Shown: positions 1 through 9,292, counted from the stretch's first letter. The stretch: 32,088 nucleotides of DNA from Paludibacter jiangxiensis (GCA_945870155.1 CAMBSB010000043.1:1-32088); one strand, 5' to 3'. The notes: a model not told the origin generated them from the letters alone. Translations and numbers: made by a program.

Positions 1-63
1 GTGACGAAGACCAAAACGCGAGCGTTTATCTTCAGCTTTTGATAGCATTTCTATTAATGTCAT
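1..63 (-). CDS. N-terminus of a putative ISAs1-like transposase (partial)
   Basis: An ATG at 63 opens a minus-strand frame of 21 codons that runs off the window edge. The peptide starts MTLIEMLSKAEDKRSRFGLR, followed by H. The pattern D-K-R-x-R-x-G-x-R-H recalls the start of the DDE_Tnp_1-associated N-terminal domain of ISAs1 transposases, where an acidic/arginine stretch precedes G-R-R-H-P-L. With only 21 residues this is a weak identification; it could be the start of an unrelated gene. The catalytic DDE domain would be outside the window. Confidence 0.35.
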   Translation of the reverse strand, partial: MTLIEMLSKAEDKRSRFGLRH

Positions 64-136
64 ACTGTTTTAAATTACAATTTGAACGCTAAGATAATCA
101 TTTCAAAGAACTTTACAAAATAACTTAACAGCCCTG
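1..136 (-). mobile_element. End of a probable ISAs1-family insertion sequence (partial)
   Basis: Read on the minus strand, the segment from 136 starts CAGGGCTGTTAAG, which resembles the CAGGG-type termini I associate with ISAs1-family elements. A short reading frame begins 73 nt inside it. The other end lies outside the window, so no inverted-repeat partner or target duplication can be checked. The family call is inference from the terminus plus the short N-terminal peptide. Confidence 0.4.
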
Positions 137-329
137 CCCTAAAGGGGGAATATTGAGGGGAAGTTTTTGAGCATTATTAAATATTAAACCAATCATTAAA
201 ATTCAAATTATGGCATTTTAAATGCCATTTAATCAGAAGTTTACTACAGAATCAATGTTCTGCACTATTTGAGTAGTGCTGAGTTGTTACAAGGTAAACT
301 TATTGCAGAAATTGAGTAAAATAATTTCG
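137..329. other. Intergenic spacer with two small hairpins
   Basis: No reading frame is supported here. There is a perfect palindrome with 8-bp arms and a 1-nt centre at 211-227 (arms tggcattt/aaatgcca) and a 6-bp stem-loop at 262-279 (gcacta/tagtgc, loop tttgag). The second lies 51 nt beyond the coaE stop on the minus strand but lacks a clear T-run, so it is only a weak terminator candidate. Confidence 0.4.
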
Positions 330-905
330 TTAATTGAGTCTCAACAAAAATTCGTCGAGTTTTTCACTCATTGGTTTCTCATCATCCGAATAAATAACAA
401 AATCGGCTAATTTTTTCTTATCGTCCTCACTCATCTGATTTTTCATACGTGCTCTAACTTGCAATTCTGTTACCTTATCGCGTTTCATAACACGTTGAAT
501 TCTAACTAATTCCGAAGCTGTAATTAATACTGATTTATCAACTAATTTATGAAATCCACCTTCGAATAATATTGCACATTCCAAAAATATATTTTGATTT
601 AAGTTGAATTGTTTTGCCCATTTTATAAAATCCAGTTTCACAGCAGGATGAACAATTTCATTCAATTGTTTAAGTTTAGAACTATCATTAAACACAATTT
701 GAGCTATAAATGGCCTATTTAGCCCTAAGGTATCATAACTATCATTACCGAATAAAGTAATGATTTTTTCTCGAATTACAGCATCCGTGTTTTGTAATTC
801 ACGTGCTTTTGCATCGGTATTATAAACACTATAACCCTTGTTGATTAACAAATCAGAAAATGTTGATTTTCCACTTCCTATTCCACCTGTGATACCGATT
901 ATCAT
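330..905 (-). CDS. coaE: Dephospho-CoA kinase
   Basis: CoaE phosphorylates the 3'-hydroxyl of the ribose of dephospho-CoA with ATP, the last step of coenzyme A synthesis, in the cytoplasm. The 191-aa length is typical. The protein opens with the P-loop GITGGIGSGKST (residues 4-15). It continues with the family's NTDAKARE segment and the LFEGGFHKLVD stretch that corresponds to the PLLFE region of other CoaE proteins. The ATG at 905 directly precedes the P-loop strand, so the start is secure. It lies 25 nt downstream of the Wzi-like gene and is probably cotranscribed with it. CoaBC, which acts earlier in the same pathway, is encoded at 29139-30335 but is not linked to this gene. Confidence 0.97.
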   Translation of the reverse strand: MIIGITGGIGSGKSTFSDLLINKGYSVYNTDAKARELQNTDAVIREKIITLFGNDSYDTLGLNRPFIAQIVFNDSSKLKQLNEIVHPAVKLDFIKWAKQFNLNQNIFLECAILFEGGFHKLVDKSVLITASELVRIQRVMKRDKVTELQVRARMKNQMSEDDKKKLADFVIYSDDEKPMSEKLDEFLLRLN

Positions 906-930
906 TGTTTTAGAATTTCTAGGTTAAAAA

Positions 931-2658
931 TTAAAAACCAATACTAAAGCCTGCAGTTATTGTCGTATTTTTACCTTGATAAAATTTAGGCGTAAAATAA
1001 TTTAATGCTTGACTTGCTGTCATACGGTTTTCACCAAAAGTGGCTGCTTTAACTGGCTCATAAGCAGATATATTACTGTTTTCAATTTGTAAAAGCGCAT
1101 AAGCATTATTGAAAATTTCATAACATACATTCAAACTTAAAGTTTGGTTTTTCCAGATAATTTCGTCCAAAACAGCTTGCGAAATAATGTTTAATACAGA
1201 ACCTGTTAAACCATTTGATGTCTCTCGTCTGATATATTCATAATCGTTTGCCTTTTGAGCATTAAAATACGAAAGTTTAAAATCTAAACCCCTGATAGGT
1301 TTATATTTGAGAGCCATATAAATTTCCTGTGCATTATCACCCATATAATGTCCAAGATTGTAAGAGTTTGATTCCCAAGTTAATAATGGTATTGAATGTT
1401 TGTAATTTAGAATATTACTGCGAGTATATTCAAAAATAGCTGTAAGATTTTGAACTTTAAAATTAGAAACCTGAGCACCAAATTTTATCGAAATTGGGTT
1501 GTTTTCCGGATTGCTCGCTTTAAATCTTGAAAAATTCATTTCATCAATAAATACCGATCCATAAAGGTGCAAATGTTTAAAATTGCGGGAACTGACATTT
1601 AAAAACATTTGTGAATTTTGATTCTCGGTTCCTATGCCTTTGGTAAGTGTGTGATCTATTGACTTATAAAAAGCAAAAGGAAGAAAATATGCTCCTTGTA
1701 TCGTTTTTTCGGCATATACTATGGCGTTACCAACCGAAATTTTCAAACCATTTACAGGTGTGAAAGTAAACATATTGGCAGCCATAAATTTATTTGCCGG
1801 CCTATAATAAAATCTTGAATCGTTTTCGAGATAATAATATGAACTATCCACGACATTGGAGACCAACCAGGCATGAAAATAATTGAACTCGAACCATTTA
1901 GCTGGCTTTAAATTTAATGTTAACATTGGGAATGATGGTGCTCTGCCTGAAAGTATATTTGAGCCGTGATAATTATCGCCCCAAATCACATTGTCCTTGA
2001 CTAAACCTATTGAAGCCCAGTTATTTGAATATTTAATTCCGCCACGCGAATCACTGTAGTCGCCACCATAAGTAGCTTCTTTGTATTCATAGCCCGGAAA
2101 ATCATTTAAATATTTTGGTTTGGCAATTAAACCACTATCTACATCATTTGATATGTCGCGCAAACTGCCATAAATGGAAAAATGCTTACCTATCATTACC
2201 TGAAAATCAGCTCCAAACCAACGTTTAATATATGATCCATGGCTGTTTAGCGAAACATGCATACCAAGAATTGGAGTAATTCGAGCACGAAAAAGGGAAT
2301 CACGATAATGAAAAGCCGGTTGGATTAATGCCAAACTTGAAATCTCATTTTTCCATAAATTGATTTTTGTGTCCGGCAATTTATCTTGTTCTAAAATAAA
2401 TTCATTTAAAAAGAATTTTAATTCTGCCTTTTGTCGTGCATTTAAATTAGCATCTTTACGCTGTGCCTCTAATAATTTTTCACTAATCAATTTACGACTG
2501 TAAGGCTGAATGGCTGAGTTTAAATCAATTAACTTTTCGCTGGCCAATTCATCCATAAAATCATAAATTCTTGTGTACGAAATATTTACAGAAATATCTT
2601 GAGCATAAGAAAAATTAATGGCAAAAAGAAGACCAATCAATAATAAATTCAGTTTCAT
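931..2658 (-). CDS. Wzi-like capsule-assembly / outer-membrane beta-barrel protein
   Basis: About 575 aa. I place the start at the ATG at 2658 because it begins a clean signal peptide (MKLNLLLIGLLFAINFSYAQ); an ATG at 2700 would add 14 polar residues before it. After a helical N-terminal part (about residues 20-110) the rest is rich in alternating aromatic/polar strands, as expected for an outer-membrane barrel. The stretch around GLVKDNVIWGDNYHGSNILS, followed by SFPMLTLNLKP and WFEFNYFHAWL, is like Bacteroidota proteins annotated as Wzi-family capsule assembly or RemB-like gliding proteins. Wzi of Gram-negatives anchors capsule polysaccharide at the surface. A neighbouring glycosylphosphotransferase supports a polysaccharide role, but the exact function is inference. 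Confidence 0.7.
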   Translation of the reverse strand: MKLNLLLIGLLFAINFSYAQDISVNISYTRIYDFMDELASEKLIDLNSAIQPYSRKLISEKLLEAQRKDANLNARQKAELKFFLNEFILEQDKLPDTKINLWKNEISSLALIQPAFHYRDSLFRARITPILGMHVSLNSHGSYIKRWFGADFQVMIGKHFSIYGSLRDISNDVDSGLIAKPKYLNDFPGYEYKEATYGGDYSDSRGGIKYSNNWASIGLVKDNVIWGDNYHGSNILSGRAPSFPMLTLNLKPAKWFEFNYFHAWLVSNVVDSSYYYLENDSRFYYRPANKFMAANMFTFTPVNGLKISVGNAIVYAEKTIQGAYFLPFAFYKSIDHTLTKGIGTENQNSQMFLNVSSRNFKHLHLYGSVFIDEMNFSRFKASNPENNPISIKFGAQVSNFKVQNLTAIFEYTRSNILNYKHSIPLLTWESNSYNLGHYMGDNAQEIYMALKYKPIRGLDFKLSYFNAQKANDYEYIRRETSNGLTGSVLNIISQAVLDEIIWKNQTLSLNVCYEIFNNAYALLQIENSNISAYEPVKAATFGENRMTASQALNYFTPKFYQGKNTTITAGFSIGF

Positions 2659-2842
2659 AGGATTATTTATTTTAGTTGACATCTCAAATAAAGGATTCAA
2701 ATGTATTAATAGAACTCACAATAAATAAAAGAAATATGATTTAACTACTGTATTACAGCTAGTTTCCACAACAACCCAGCATTGTTAACAAAACAAACCA
2801 CAAACACAGAAAAAAAAATTCCACTCCTTCTTGAAATAATAT

Positions 2843-4363
2843 CTATGCACTCCTGGCTTTTTTTATTAAAATACTTTGAAGAATTAGAAAAAAATACTTG
2901 AAATCTGTTCTAAAAACTCCTTTTTTCTCACATTCTGTCAAATACTTCATTTCTGAATTTTGAATATCATCCAAGGTTTTGGGCATATCAGCATAAAAAG
3001 GAGGTAATAAACCAGGAGTGAATTTTATGCGTTTTGTCTGTAATTCTTTGCTATATAAACCAAAATATTGTGAACTTAAGGGTCTTACTCCCACAATTTT
3101 CATTTCACCTTTAACTAAATTATATAACATAGGCAATTCATCAATCCAATATTTACGCATGATTCTACCTGTAGTTGTAATTCTTATATCTCTGTAAAAT
3201 TTTCCACCAGCTTGCAAACTATTATTCTCGTACATAAAAGCTTGCAAGTACTCTGAATATGGATGCATTGTTCTCAATTTATAAACATCAAACATTTTTC
3301 CGTTTTTACCAAATCTTTTAAGTCGAATGAACATTCCATAAGTCTTATTTTCAATAGGTTCCGGATCTTTTATTCGTTTTAGAAATAAATAATTTATATT
3401 ATCAATTTTCTTCTCAAAAACCAGCTCAAAGCCTGAATAGTAAATTCGGCCCAGTACTTCCGGTTTAGAAAGAACTCTATTTTTGCCATTGGTTAAATCG
3501 TGAAAAATTCGTCTTGTTAAAATTACTTTTGGTAAATAACGTTTAAATAAAAAGTCAAGCGAATACATAAAATAATTTATTCCAAAAGGATACTTTTTAA
3601 AAAATGTTTTTTTTGTGGTACTCTTACTCTCAAAGCAACATATAAACAACCCATCTTCAGGTAATCTATAATTTGCAATAGCAAACAATTTATTGATACC
3701 TCTTATGTTATTTAACTTCTCTAAGTTAACCATTGCTGAAAATTTATATTTTGGTGTTTTTTTCAAATCTAAATAGTTACTTGAAAAATTCACATAGGTA
3801 TTTCCACTTTTAAAATTAATAATTTCGCTTAATTTATCGAATACTTTTTTACCTGAATATGAAATTATCGACTCACGTAGTTCATTAAAAGTCTCATCAT
3901 CAATATCGGGAAGTAATTGACATTTAGTATTTCTTCTTTTTTCATCCGGCAAAACTGATTTTACATCATATTCTACAGCATATATCAATGCATAGTACAT
4001 ATTGTAAAAAATAATATTAACAGTAAATACAATAGTAACAAAGGTTATCATCACATACTCCGAAAATCTACCATCAAAAAACAATTCGGATGTAACAAAA
4101 AAGACAATAAACGTTATTAAATTTACAAGAACTAATTTAAAAGTTACAACTAAATATGATTGTTCGTGCAAAGGTTTGTATCGTCCTAAAAGATTAGAAA
4201 TCAAAATCCAAACAATAAGATAATCTAAAGCACTTAGCGCATATTTTGAAAATGGATTTTGGGTTGTCAAAGGAAACCATTGAAGTATAACAAATGCTGT
4301 AATAATAAACATCAAAATGTCTACTGTTAATACAAAAAATCTAGGTTTATGGAACTTTATCAT
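2843..4363 (-). CDS. Membrane sugar transferase (polyprenyl glycosylphosphotransferase-like)
   Basis: 506 aa. The N-terminus has four hydrophobic segments (about residues 10-30, 43-60, 72-92, 104-131). A soluble middle region (about 150-335) looks like a degenerate nucleotide- or SAM-binding fold. The C-terminal bacterial sugar transferase domain (about 340-506) carries FDVYKLRTM (358-366), WIDELPMLYNLVKGEM with the Asp-Glu dyad at D408-E409, and VGVRPLS. This family transfers a sugar-1-phosphate from a nucleotide sugar to undecaprenyl phosphate, the first membrane step of exopolysaccharide or O-antigen synthesis. Two oddities: the hydrophobic re-entrant helix that normally precedes the catalytic domain is not visible, and the usual VGPRP motif reads VGVRP. 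It lies between the AsmA-like and Wzi-like genes on the same strand. Confidence 0.85.
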   Translation of the reverse strand: MIKFHKPRFFVLTVDILMFIITAFVILQWFPLTTQNPFSKYALSALDYLIVWILISNLLGRYKPLHEQSYLVVTFKLVLVNLITFIVFFVTSELFFDGRFSEYVMITFVTIVFTVNIIFYNMYYALIYAVEYDVKSVLPDEKRRNTKCQLLPDIDDETFNELRESIISYSGKKVFDKLSEIINFKSGNTYVNFSSNYLDLKKTPKYKFSAMVNLEKLNNIRGINKLFAIANYRLPEDGLFICCFESKSTTKKTFFKKYPFGINYFMYSLDFLFKRYLPKVILTRRIFHDLTNGKNRVLSKPEVLGRIYYSGFELVFEKKIDNINYLFLKRIKDPEPIENKTYGMFIRLKRFGKNGKMFDVYKLRTMHPYSEYLQAFMYENNSLQAGGKFYRDIRITTTGRIMRKYWIDELPMLYNLVKGEMKIVGVRPLSSQYFGLYSKELQTKRIKFTPGLLPPFYADMPKTLDDIQNSEMKYLTECEKKGVFRTDFKYFFLILQSILIKKARSA

Positions 4364-4418
4364 TTTTAAATGAATTATATATTATACTGCTAATCTGACA
4401 ATTAAGATTAAAAATGGT

Positions 4419-7154
4419 TTAAATATCTACACTTTCATTGGCTTTTTGAATTAATTTAGTGGCTTCTTGTTGAGCTTTTATGTTTAATTCATTTGCTTTC
4501 TTTTGTGCTTCGTCAATAACTTTTTTGGCAACTAATTCAGCAGCTTTTTTTGCAATTGGATTTGTTGCCTTTTGAATTATTAAATCGCCCTGTTTTTTTG
4601 CTTCTACAATCAATTTATCACCTGTTTCCTGAGCTTGTTTAATTATCAAATTAGCTTGTTCCTGTGCTTGTTGAATTGCTTTTTCTTTCTGAATACGAGC
4701 CTCTTCTAAAGCTTTTTGTTTAGTATCTTCAATTTTTTTAGTTACTTCAGCTTCAACTTTTGCCGTGGTTTCGTTTATAAGTTTGGTTGCTGTACTTTTT
4801 AAATCGAGCTCTACTTTGGGTTTCAGAAAAGTACCACCAATTTTTACATTCACAGTTGAAAACTTCCCAAGATTCATTCTATCAGGCAATTGCACAATTC
4901 CCTGATAAGCAATTGATTTATCTAAACCTGTATTTCCACCTAAGGTAAAATTCACATCTTTCACTTTAAAATTGAAAGGTTTTGTATTTATCTTGCCATC
5001 TTTAATTTCGAACAAAAGTCCTAAATCTTTAATTATCATGGGTGTTAAATCCGAACGTTTTAGAGCAGATGATAATGCCTGAACTGCTGGCACATTTTTT
5101 AATCCTACCGATTTTGTTGTAAAAAGCCCATTACTAACTATGGTAGTCAAATCGGGCATCATATTATCATTTAAAATTGAATTAAATGACATTTTTGTTG
5201 AAAATTTACCTGAAGCTTTCTGAAAAACCGGAATTAGTTTTTGAACAGTTTCAATCTGATTGAATACTTCAGTAAAAATTACTTCGTTTATCGAAAAGTC
5301 AAAATTAACTTTAGGTTTTAATGTGTCTACTGTATTGTAAATTCCATTCAACTGAATATTACCACCAAAAGCGTTCAAATTCATATTTTCAACCTTCAAT
5401 TCACCATCTGCAACTTTCAATGTGCCTGATGCATTTGTCATTTTTGCATTGTCGTAAACTAATTGTTTAAAATCAGCTTTAAGATTCAAATTCAGGTTAG
5501 TGGGGATTTTAATAATCTCCATCTTCGATGATTTATTGGAGTTGAGTGTATCTTTTTCAACTTTTTTTACTTTATCATTTGGCGCATTTTCAATAAAGTC
5601 TGACACATTGAAATAGTCAGAATGCATTATAAATTGACCATTTAAAGTTTTATTATTCAATGCATAAGCTACAAAATTATCCAATTTACCGGAAGCTGAA
5701 ATATCATTGCGTCCAAGCTTAATCTTTAAATCTTCAATGTTAATATATTTGTTATTAAAAACTGCATTGGCATTTGAAATGGCTAAATTTTGATTTAGTT
5801 CAGCCATTTTTACATTTAGGTTCGAAATATCAATATCCCCTGCAAATTTAAATTTATCGTATAAATTTTTATCAAAATATGATTTTCGACCGGCTAAATC
5901 AAGATTTAATTTCATCAAACCGTTCAAAGTTGTATTTTTGCTGAGCGGATAAACATCTTTAATCATACCCAGATTAATTATGCCATGTGCATTTAAAATT
6001 AAGTCGGGATCCGACATTGGATATGCTATGCGCAGCTTACTTTTGAAAGGATTTCCACCCAAATTGAATGAAAAATCAGAAATGTCAACAACAGTCTCAT
6101 CCAATGTTTTTCCAATATTAGTAATGTTGGAAGCAATATTTATGTTTTGCAAGGATTTTGGTAAAGAAGGATATTGAAACCAAGCATTTATAACATTTAA
6201 TTTAAAATTGAATGCCGGATAATAATCTCCTACCATTTTGCCCTTTATGTCGCCTTTTAAATCTACATTTCCACCTGCTTTAATGTCCTTAAACGAATTT
6301 GAATAAATAGCAGGAATCATAGATAATATTGATTTGAAATCAACTTCGGGAGTATTTAACTTCAAATCCATTTCCCAGCCTTCCGTAATGCTTTTCAACC
6401 AACCTGAAAGTGAAAAAGGAATTGCATTAATTTTAGCTGAGTTTTCACTTAATGTAAATATCATTTCATTTAAATTCGCATCAATATTGGAGTTTAGTTC
6501 AGCACTTGCTTTCGAAATATACCGAATACCATCCCAATCAAAACTTAATGAATCGCAAGTTGTTTTAGTAATCAAAAGTGAACTGTCGGCAGTTAAATCG
6601 CCTGTTGTTGAATGATTTAAATTTTCCAACAAAAAATGCATATCAGTTTTTTCGTGATGATAGGCGATATTGGCATTATTAATCGAAAACTCTTTTAATT
6701 TCCAATGAAAATTCATTTTGCTGGTGTCATTAATTTGAGACGAATCTTTTTTTAAGATATCCCAATTTGCTTTTCCACTTTGCAAAACACGTACCAAACA
6801 ATTTGAATTATTAAACTCTAACTTTCTTATATCATAGCCGGTATCTGAAAAAATACTTTTTATATTTATTACCAGGTCTATATTCTTACTGAAAATCAAA
6901 GTGTCACGCTTAAATTCTTCAATACCAACAATATAAAAATTTTCAAGTTTTACAGATGCATTTGGAAAACTCCGAATGAAACTAATATTTATATTCTCAA
7001 AATTAACTTTAGCATCAAGCATTTTATTTAGCTCTGTTTTGACTTTAACTAGTATTTTGTCTTTGAAAATATAAGGTAAAATTAAAATTGCTGATAAAAA
7101 AACTATCAACAGAGTTAAAAAGAAGTATAAAACTCGTTTATATATGATTTTCAT
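4419..7154 (-). CDS. AsmA-family envelope protein with C-terminal coiled coil
   Basis: 911 aa, anchored by one N-terminal membrane helix (about residues 8-30) with the bulk predicted in the periplasm. The sequence pattern (repeated short beta strands, an N-terminal VKTELNKMLDAKVNFENINI segment and late LPDRMNLGKFSTVNVKIGGT and KPKVELDLKS segments) is that of Bacteroidota AsmA-like proteins. These are long beta-groove proteins thought to influence outer-membrane assembly or lipid transfer. The last 115 or so residues are rich in Ala, Lys, Gln and Glu and should form a long helix or coiled coil, which is not part of the classical AsmA fold. It is the first gene of the minus-strand run, 55 nt before the sugar transferase, so it may head an envelope operon. 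Confidence 0.85.
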   Translation of the reverse strand: MKIIYKRVLYFFLTLLIVFLSAILILPYIFKDKILVKVKTELNKMLDAKVNFENINISFIRSFPNASVKLENFYIVGIEEFKRDTLIFSKNIDLVINIKSIFSDTGYDIRKLEFNNSNCLVRVLQSGKANWDILKKDSSQINDTSKMNFHWKLKEFSINNANIAYHHEKTDMHFLLENLNHSTTGDLTADSSLLITKTTCDSLSFDWDGIRYISKASAELNSNIDANLNEMIFTLSENSAKINAIPFSLSGWLKSITEGWEMDLKLNTPEVDFKSILSMIPAIYSNSFKDIKAGGNVDLKGDIKGKMVGDYYPAFNFKLNVINAWFQYPSLPKSLQNINIASNITNIGKTLDETVVDISDFSFNLGGNPFKSKLRIAYPMSDPDLILNAHGIINLGMIKDVYPLSKNTTLNGLMKLNLDLAGRKSYFDKNLYDKFKFAGDIDISNLNVKMAELNQNLAISNANAVFNNKYINIEDLKIKLGRNDISASGKLDNFVAYALNNKTLNGQFIMHSDYFNVSDFIENAPNDKVKKVEKDTLNSNKSSKMEIIKIPTNLNLNLKADFKQLVYDNAKMTNASGTLKVADGELKVENMNLNAFGGNIQLNGIYNTVDTLKPKVNFDFSINEVIFTEVFNQIETVQKLIPVFQKASGKFSTKMSFNSILNDNMMPDLTTIVSNGLFTTKSVGLKNVPAVQALSSALKRSDLTPMIIKDLGLLFEIKDGKINTKPFNFKVKDVNFTLGGNTGLDKSIAYQGIVQLPDRMNLGKFSTVNVKIGGTFLKPKVELDLKSTATKLINETTAKVEAEVTKKIEDTKQKALEEARIQKEKAIQQAQEQANLIIKQAQETGDKLIVEAKKQGDLIIQKATNPIAKKAAELVAKKVIDEAQKKANELNIKAQQEATKLIQKANESVDI

Positions 7155-7344
7155 CTTTAAGTAATGTTTAATGTTAAACTAATATTTTTTTGAAAAATGA
7201 GATCCAAAATGTTTTATCAATTAATTATACATTGTTGTTTTGATTACGATAAATTTTTGGCAAAAAAAAAACAGATTTCTTATTAGAAAAATAAAATTGA
7301 GAATAACAACTGTTTATATGGAATTAACAAAAATAAAAAGCATA

Positions 7345-7373
7345 CAAATATACAATATTTTCACAAAAGCAAA
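7345..7373 (-). promoter_or_regulatory. Candidate promoter for the AsmA-led operon
   Basis: On the minus strand, 7352-7345 reads TATATTTG, matching the Bacteroidota -7 consensus TAnnTTTG. A TTTG at 7373-7370 lies 17 nt upstream, slightly closer than the usual -33 spacing. A second -7 match (TATTTTTG) lies at 7335-7328. The leader to the ATG at 7154 would be roughly 170-185 nt. Confidence 0.3.
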
Positions 7374-7425
7374 AAGTATTATCACTAAATAATTTAATAA
7401 ATCAAAATAGGCAAAAATAATTTGC

Positions 7426-7433
7426 TATTTTTG
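7426..7433 (+). promoter_or_regulatory. -7 promoter box of the radical SAM gene
   Basis: TATTTTTG matches TAnnTTTG exactly and would place transcription start near 7439, only about 10 nt before the ATG at 7449. No clear -33 TTTG is seen at the expected distance, so the assignment is moderate. Confidence 0.4.
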
Positions 7434-7448
7434 CAAAAATAAAAAGCG

Positions 7449-9236
7449 ATGAAAACATTATTAGTTACTCCACCATTAACCCAATTAAACACATCATATC
7501 CGGCCACAGGACATTTATTAGGCTTTTTACAAAAAAATAATATTGAAGCTGAACAAATGGATTTGAGTATAGAACTAATTGAATTACTGTTTACTAAAGT
7601 AAATGTTTCCAATATTTTCAATGAAGTTGAGAAGCTCGAAAAAATATCCAAAACCAGTAAAATAATTCTTCAACAAGCCAATTTTTATATTCAAACAATT
7701 GAACCGGTAATTCAGTTTTTAACAGGAAAAGATAATTCATTGGCTCAAAGATTTGCAAATATCCATTTTTGGCCTATTAGCAATCGATTACCCGAAGAAG
7801 CTGATTTAGAATGGGCATTTGGTTTGGTCGGAAATCACGATAGAGCAAAACATCTATGTACCTTGTTTTTGAAGGATTTAAGTAAGTTTATTCAGGATAA
7901 TATCGATTCACATTTTGAATTAATCCGTTATGCCGAATCACTTTGTTTGCATTTACCTGAGTTCGATCCTTTGCAAAAAGAACTTGAAAAAGATTACACG
8001 CTGATTGACAATTTATTAATCTCAATATTTGAAAAAAGAATAAATGATTATAATCCTGATTATATAGGTTTTACTATACCATTTCCCGGAAATCTTTATA
8101 GTGCCTTGCGATGCTCACAATGGTTGAAGAAAAACCATCCTGAAAAAAAGATAATTTTTGGTGGTGGATATGTGAATACTGAATTAAGAAGCATTAGCGA
8201 CCCTCGAGTTTTTGAATATATTGATTATCTGGTGTTTGACGATGGAGAATTGCCATTGTTAAATATTCTCCTGGGAAATAAATTAATCAGAACACTTTAC
8301 AGAGATAAATCAGGCAATATAATACGAGAAAACTTTGATAGCAAAGAAAATATTCCTTTTTCAGAACGGGGAACACCCAGTTATAAAGGCTTATTATCAA
8401 ACAATTACATTCATTTGATAGAATTGACTAACCCCATGCATTCGCTTTGGAGCAATGGAAGATGGAACAAAATGATGCTGGCTCATGGATGTTATTGGGG
8501 AAAATGTAGTTTTTGCGATGGAGCTCTTGATTATATTCAAAGATTTGAACAAACTACTATTGAAAAGCTTGTGGATAGAATGGAAAGTATAATAAAAGAA
8601 ACCGGTCAGACGGGATTTCATTTTGTAGACGAAGCTGCCCCTCCTGCCCTACTCCGAAAACTTTCTGAAGAGATTCTAAAGCGCAAACTAACTGTAAGTT
8701 ATTGGACCAATGTGCGTTTCGAAAAATCATATACTCCTGAGCTTTGTTATTTAATGGCACAATCGGGTTGTATAGCCATTTCAGGAGGATTAGAAGTAGC
8801 TTCACCACGTATTTTAAAATTAATAAACAAAGGAATAACCATAGAAACTGCGAGTGAGAGCATGAAAAATTTCAGCGAGAACGGGATAATGACTCATGCT
8901 TACTTGATGTATGGTTTTCCAACTGAAACGGTACAAGAAACTTTTGAATCTCTCGAAGTCGTTCGTGGATTGTTCGAAAAAGGCTATATTCAATCCGCAT
9001 TTTGGCATCGATATGCCATGACTATTCATAGCCCCTCCGGTCAATTTCCTGAAAACTTTGGTGCAAAGCATATTACAACAGCTATCAATACCTTTGCAAA
9101 CAATGAAATTCCATTCAAAACTAATAACGAAATTGATTTAGATTATTACGGAAAAGGTTTAAATTTAGCTACTTATAATTATATGCACGGCTTAGGTTAT
9201 GATGTGAATGTTAAAACCTGGTTTAAGAAAAACTGA
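7449..9236 (+). CDS. B12-binding-domain-type radical SAM protein
   Basis: 595 aa. Residues 1-40 (MKTLLVTPPLTQLNTSYPAT, then a GHLLGFLQK helix) and about 200-275 (IGFTIPFPGN, IIFGGGYVN, VFDDGE) form the halves of a cobalamin-binding-type Rossmann domain, separated by a largely helical insertion (about 40-195). The radical SAM core follows, with cysteines C348, C353 and C356 in GCYWGKCSFCD, then FHFVDEAAPP and ISGGLEVASPR segments typical of the barrel. The cluster motif spacing is Cx4Cx2C rather than the common Cx3Cx2C. The DxHxxG cobalamin motif is not apparent, so B12 use is uncertain. Substrate unknown; no precursor peptide or recognisable pathway partner is adjacent. It appears to be monocistronic, divergent from the AsmA operon. 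Confidence 0.85.
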   Translation: MKTLLVTPPLTQLNTSYPATGHLLGFLQKNNIEAEQMDLSIELIELLFTKVNVSNIFNEVEKLEKISKTSKIILQQANFYIQTIEPVIQFLTGKDNSLAQRFANIHFWPISNRLPEEADLEWAFGLVGNHDRAKHLCTLFLKDLSKFIQDNIDSHFELIRYAESLCLHLPEFDPLQKELEKDYTLIDNLLISIFEKRINDYNPDYIGFTIPFPGNLYSALRCSQWLKKNHPEKKIIFGGGYVNTELRSISDPRVFEYIDYLVFDDGELPLLNILLGNKLIRTLYRDKSGNIIRENFDSKENIPFSERGTPSYKGLLSNNYIHLIELTNPMHSLWSNGRWNKMMLAHGCYWGKCSFCDGALDYIQRFEQTTIEKLVDRMESIIKETGQTGFHFVDEAAPPALLRKLSEEILKRKLTVSYWTNVRFEKSYTPELCYLMAQSGCIAISGGLEVASPRILKLINKGITIETASESMKNFSENGIMTHAYLMYGFPTETVQETFESLEVVRGLFEKGYIQSAFWHRYAMTIHSPSGQFPENFGAKHITTAINTFANNEIPFKTNNEIDLDYYGKGLNLATYNYMHGLGYDVNVKTWFKKN

Positions 9237-9292
9237 TTTTATACATACTCATTTCTAATATAAGCCAATCAGTAGTTGAAAATATATAATTG

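Noticed and set aside
5980-6615. Plus-strand open frames inside the AsmA-like gene
   Set aside because: They lie fully antisense to a well-supported gene and show no family features.
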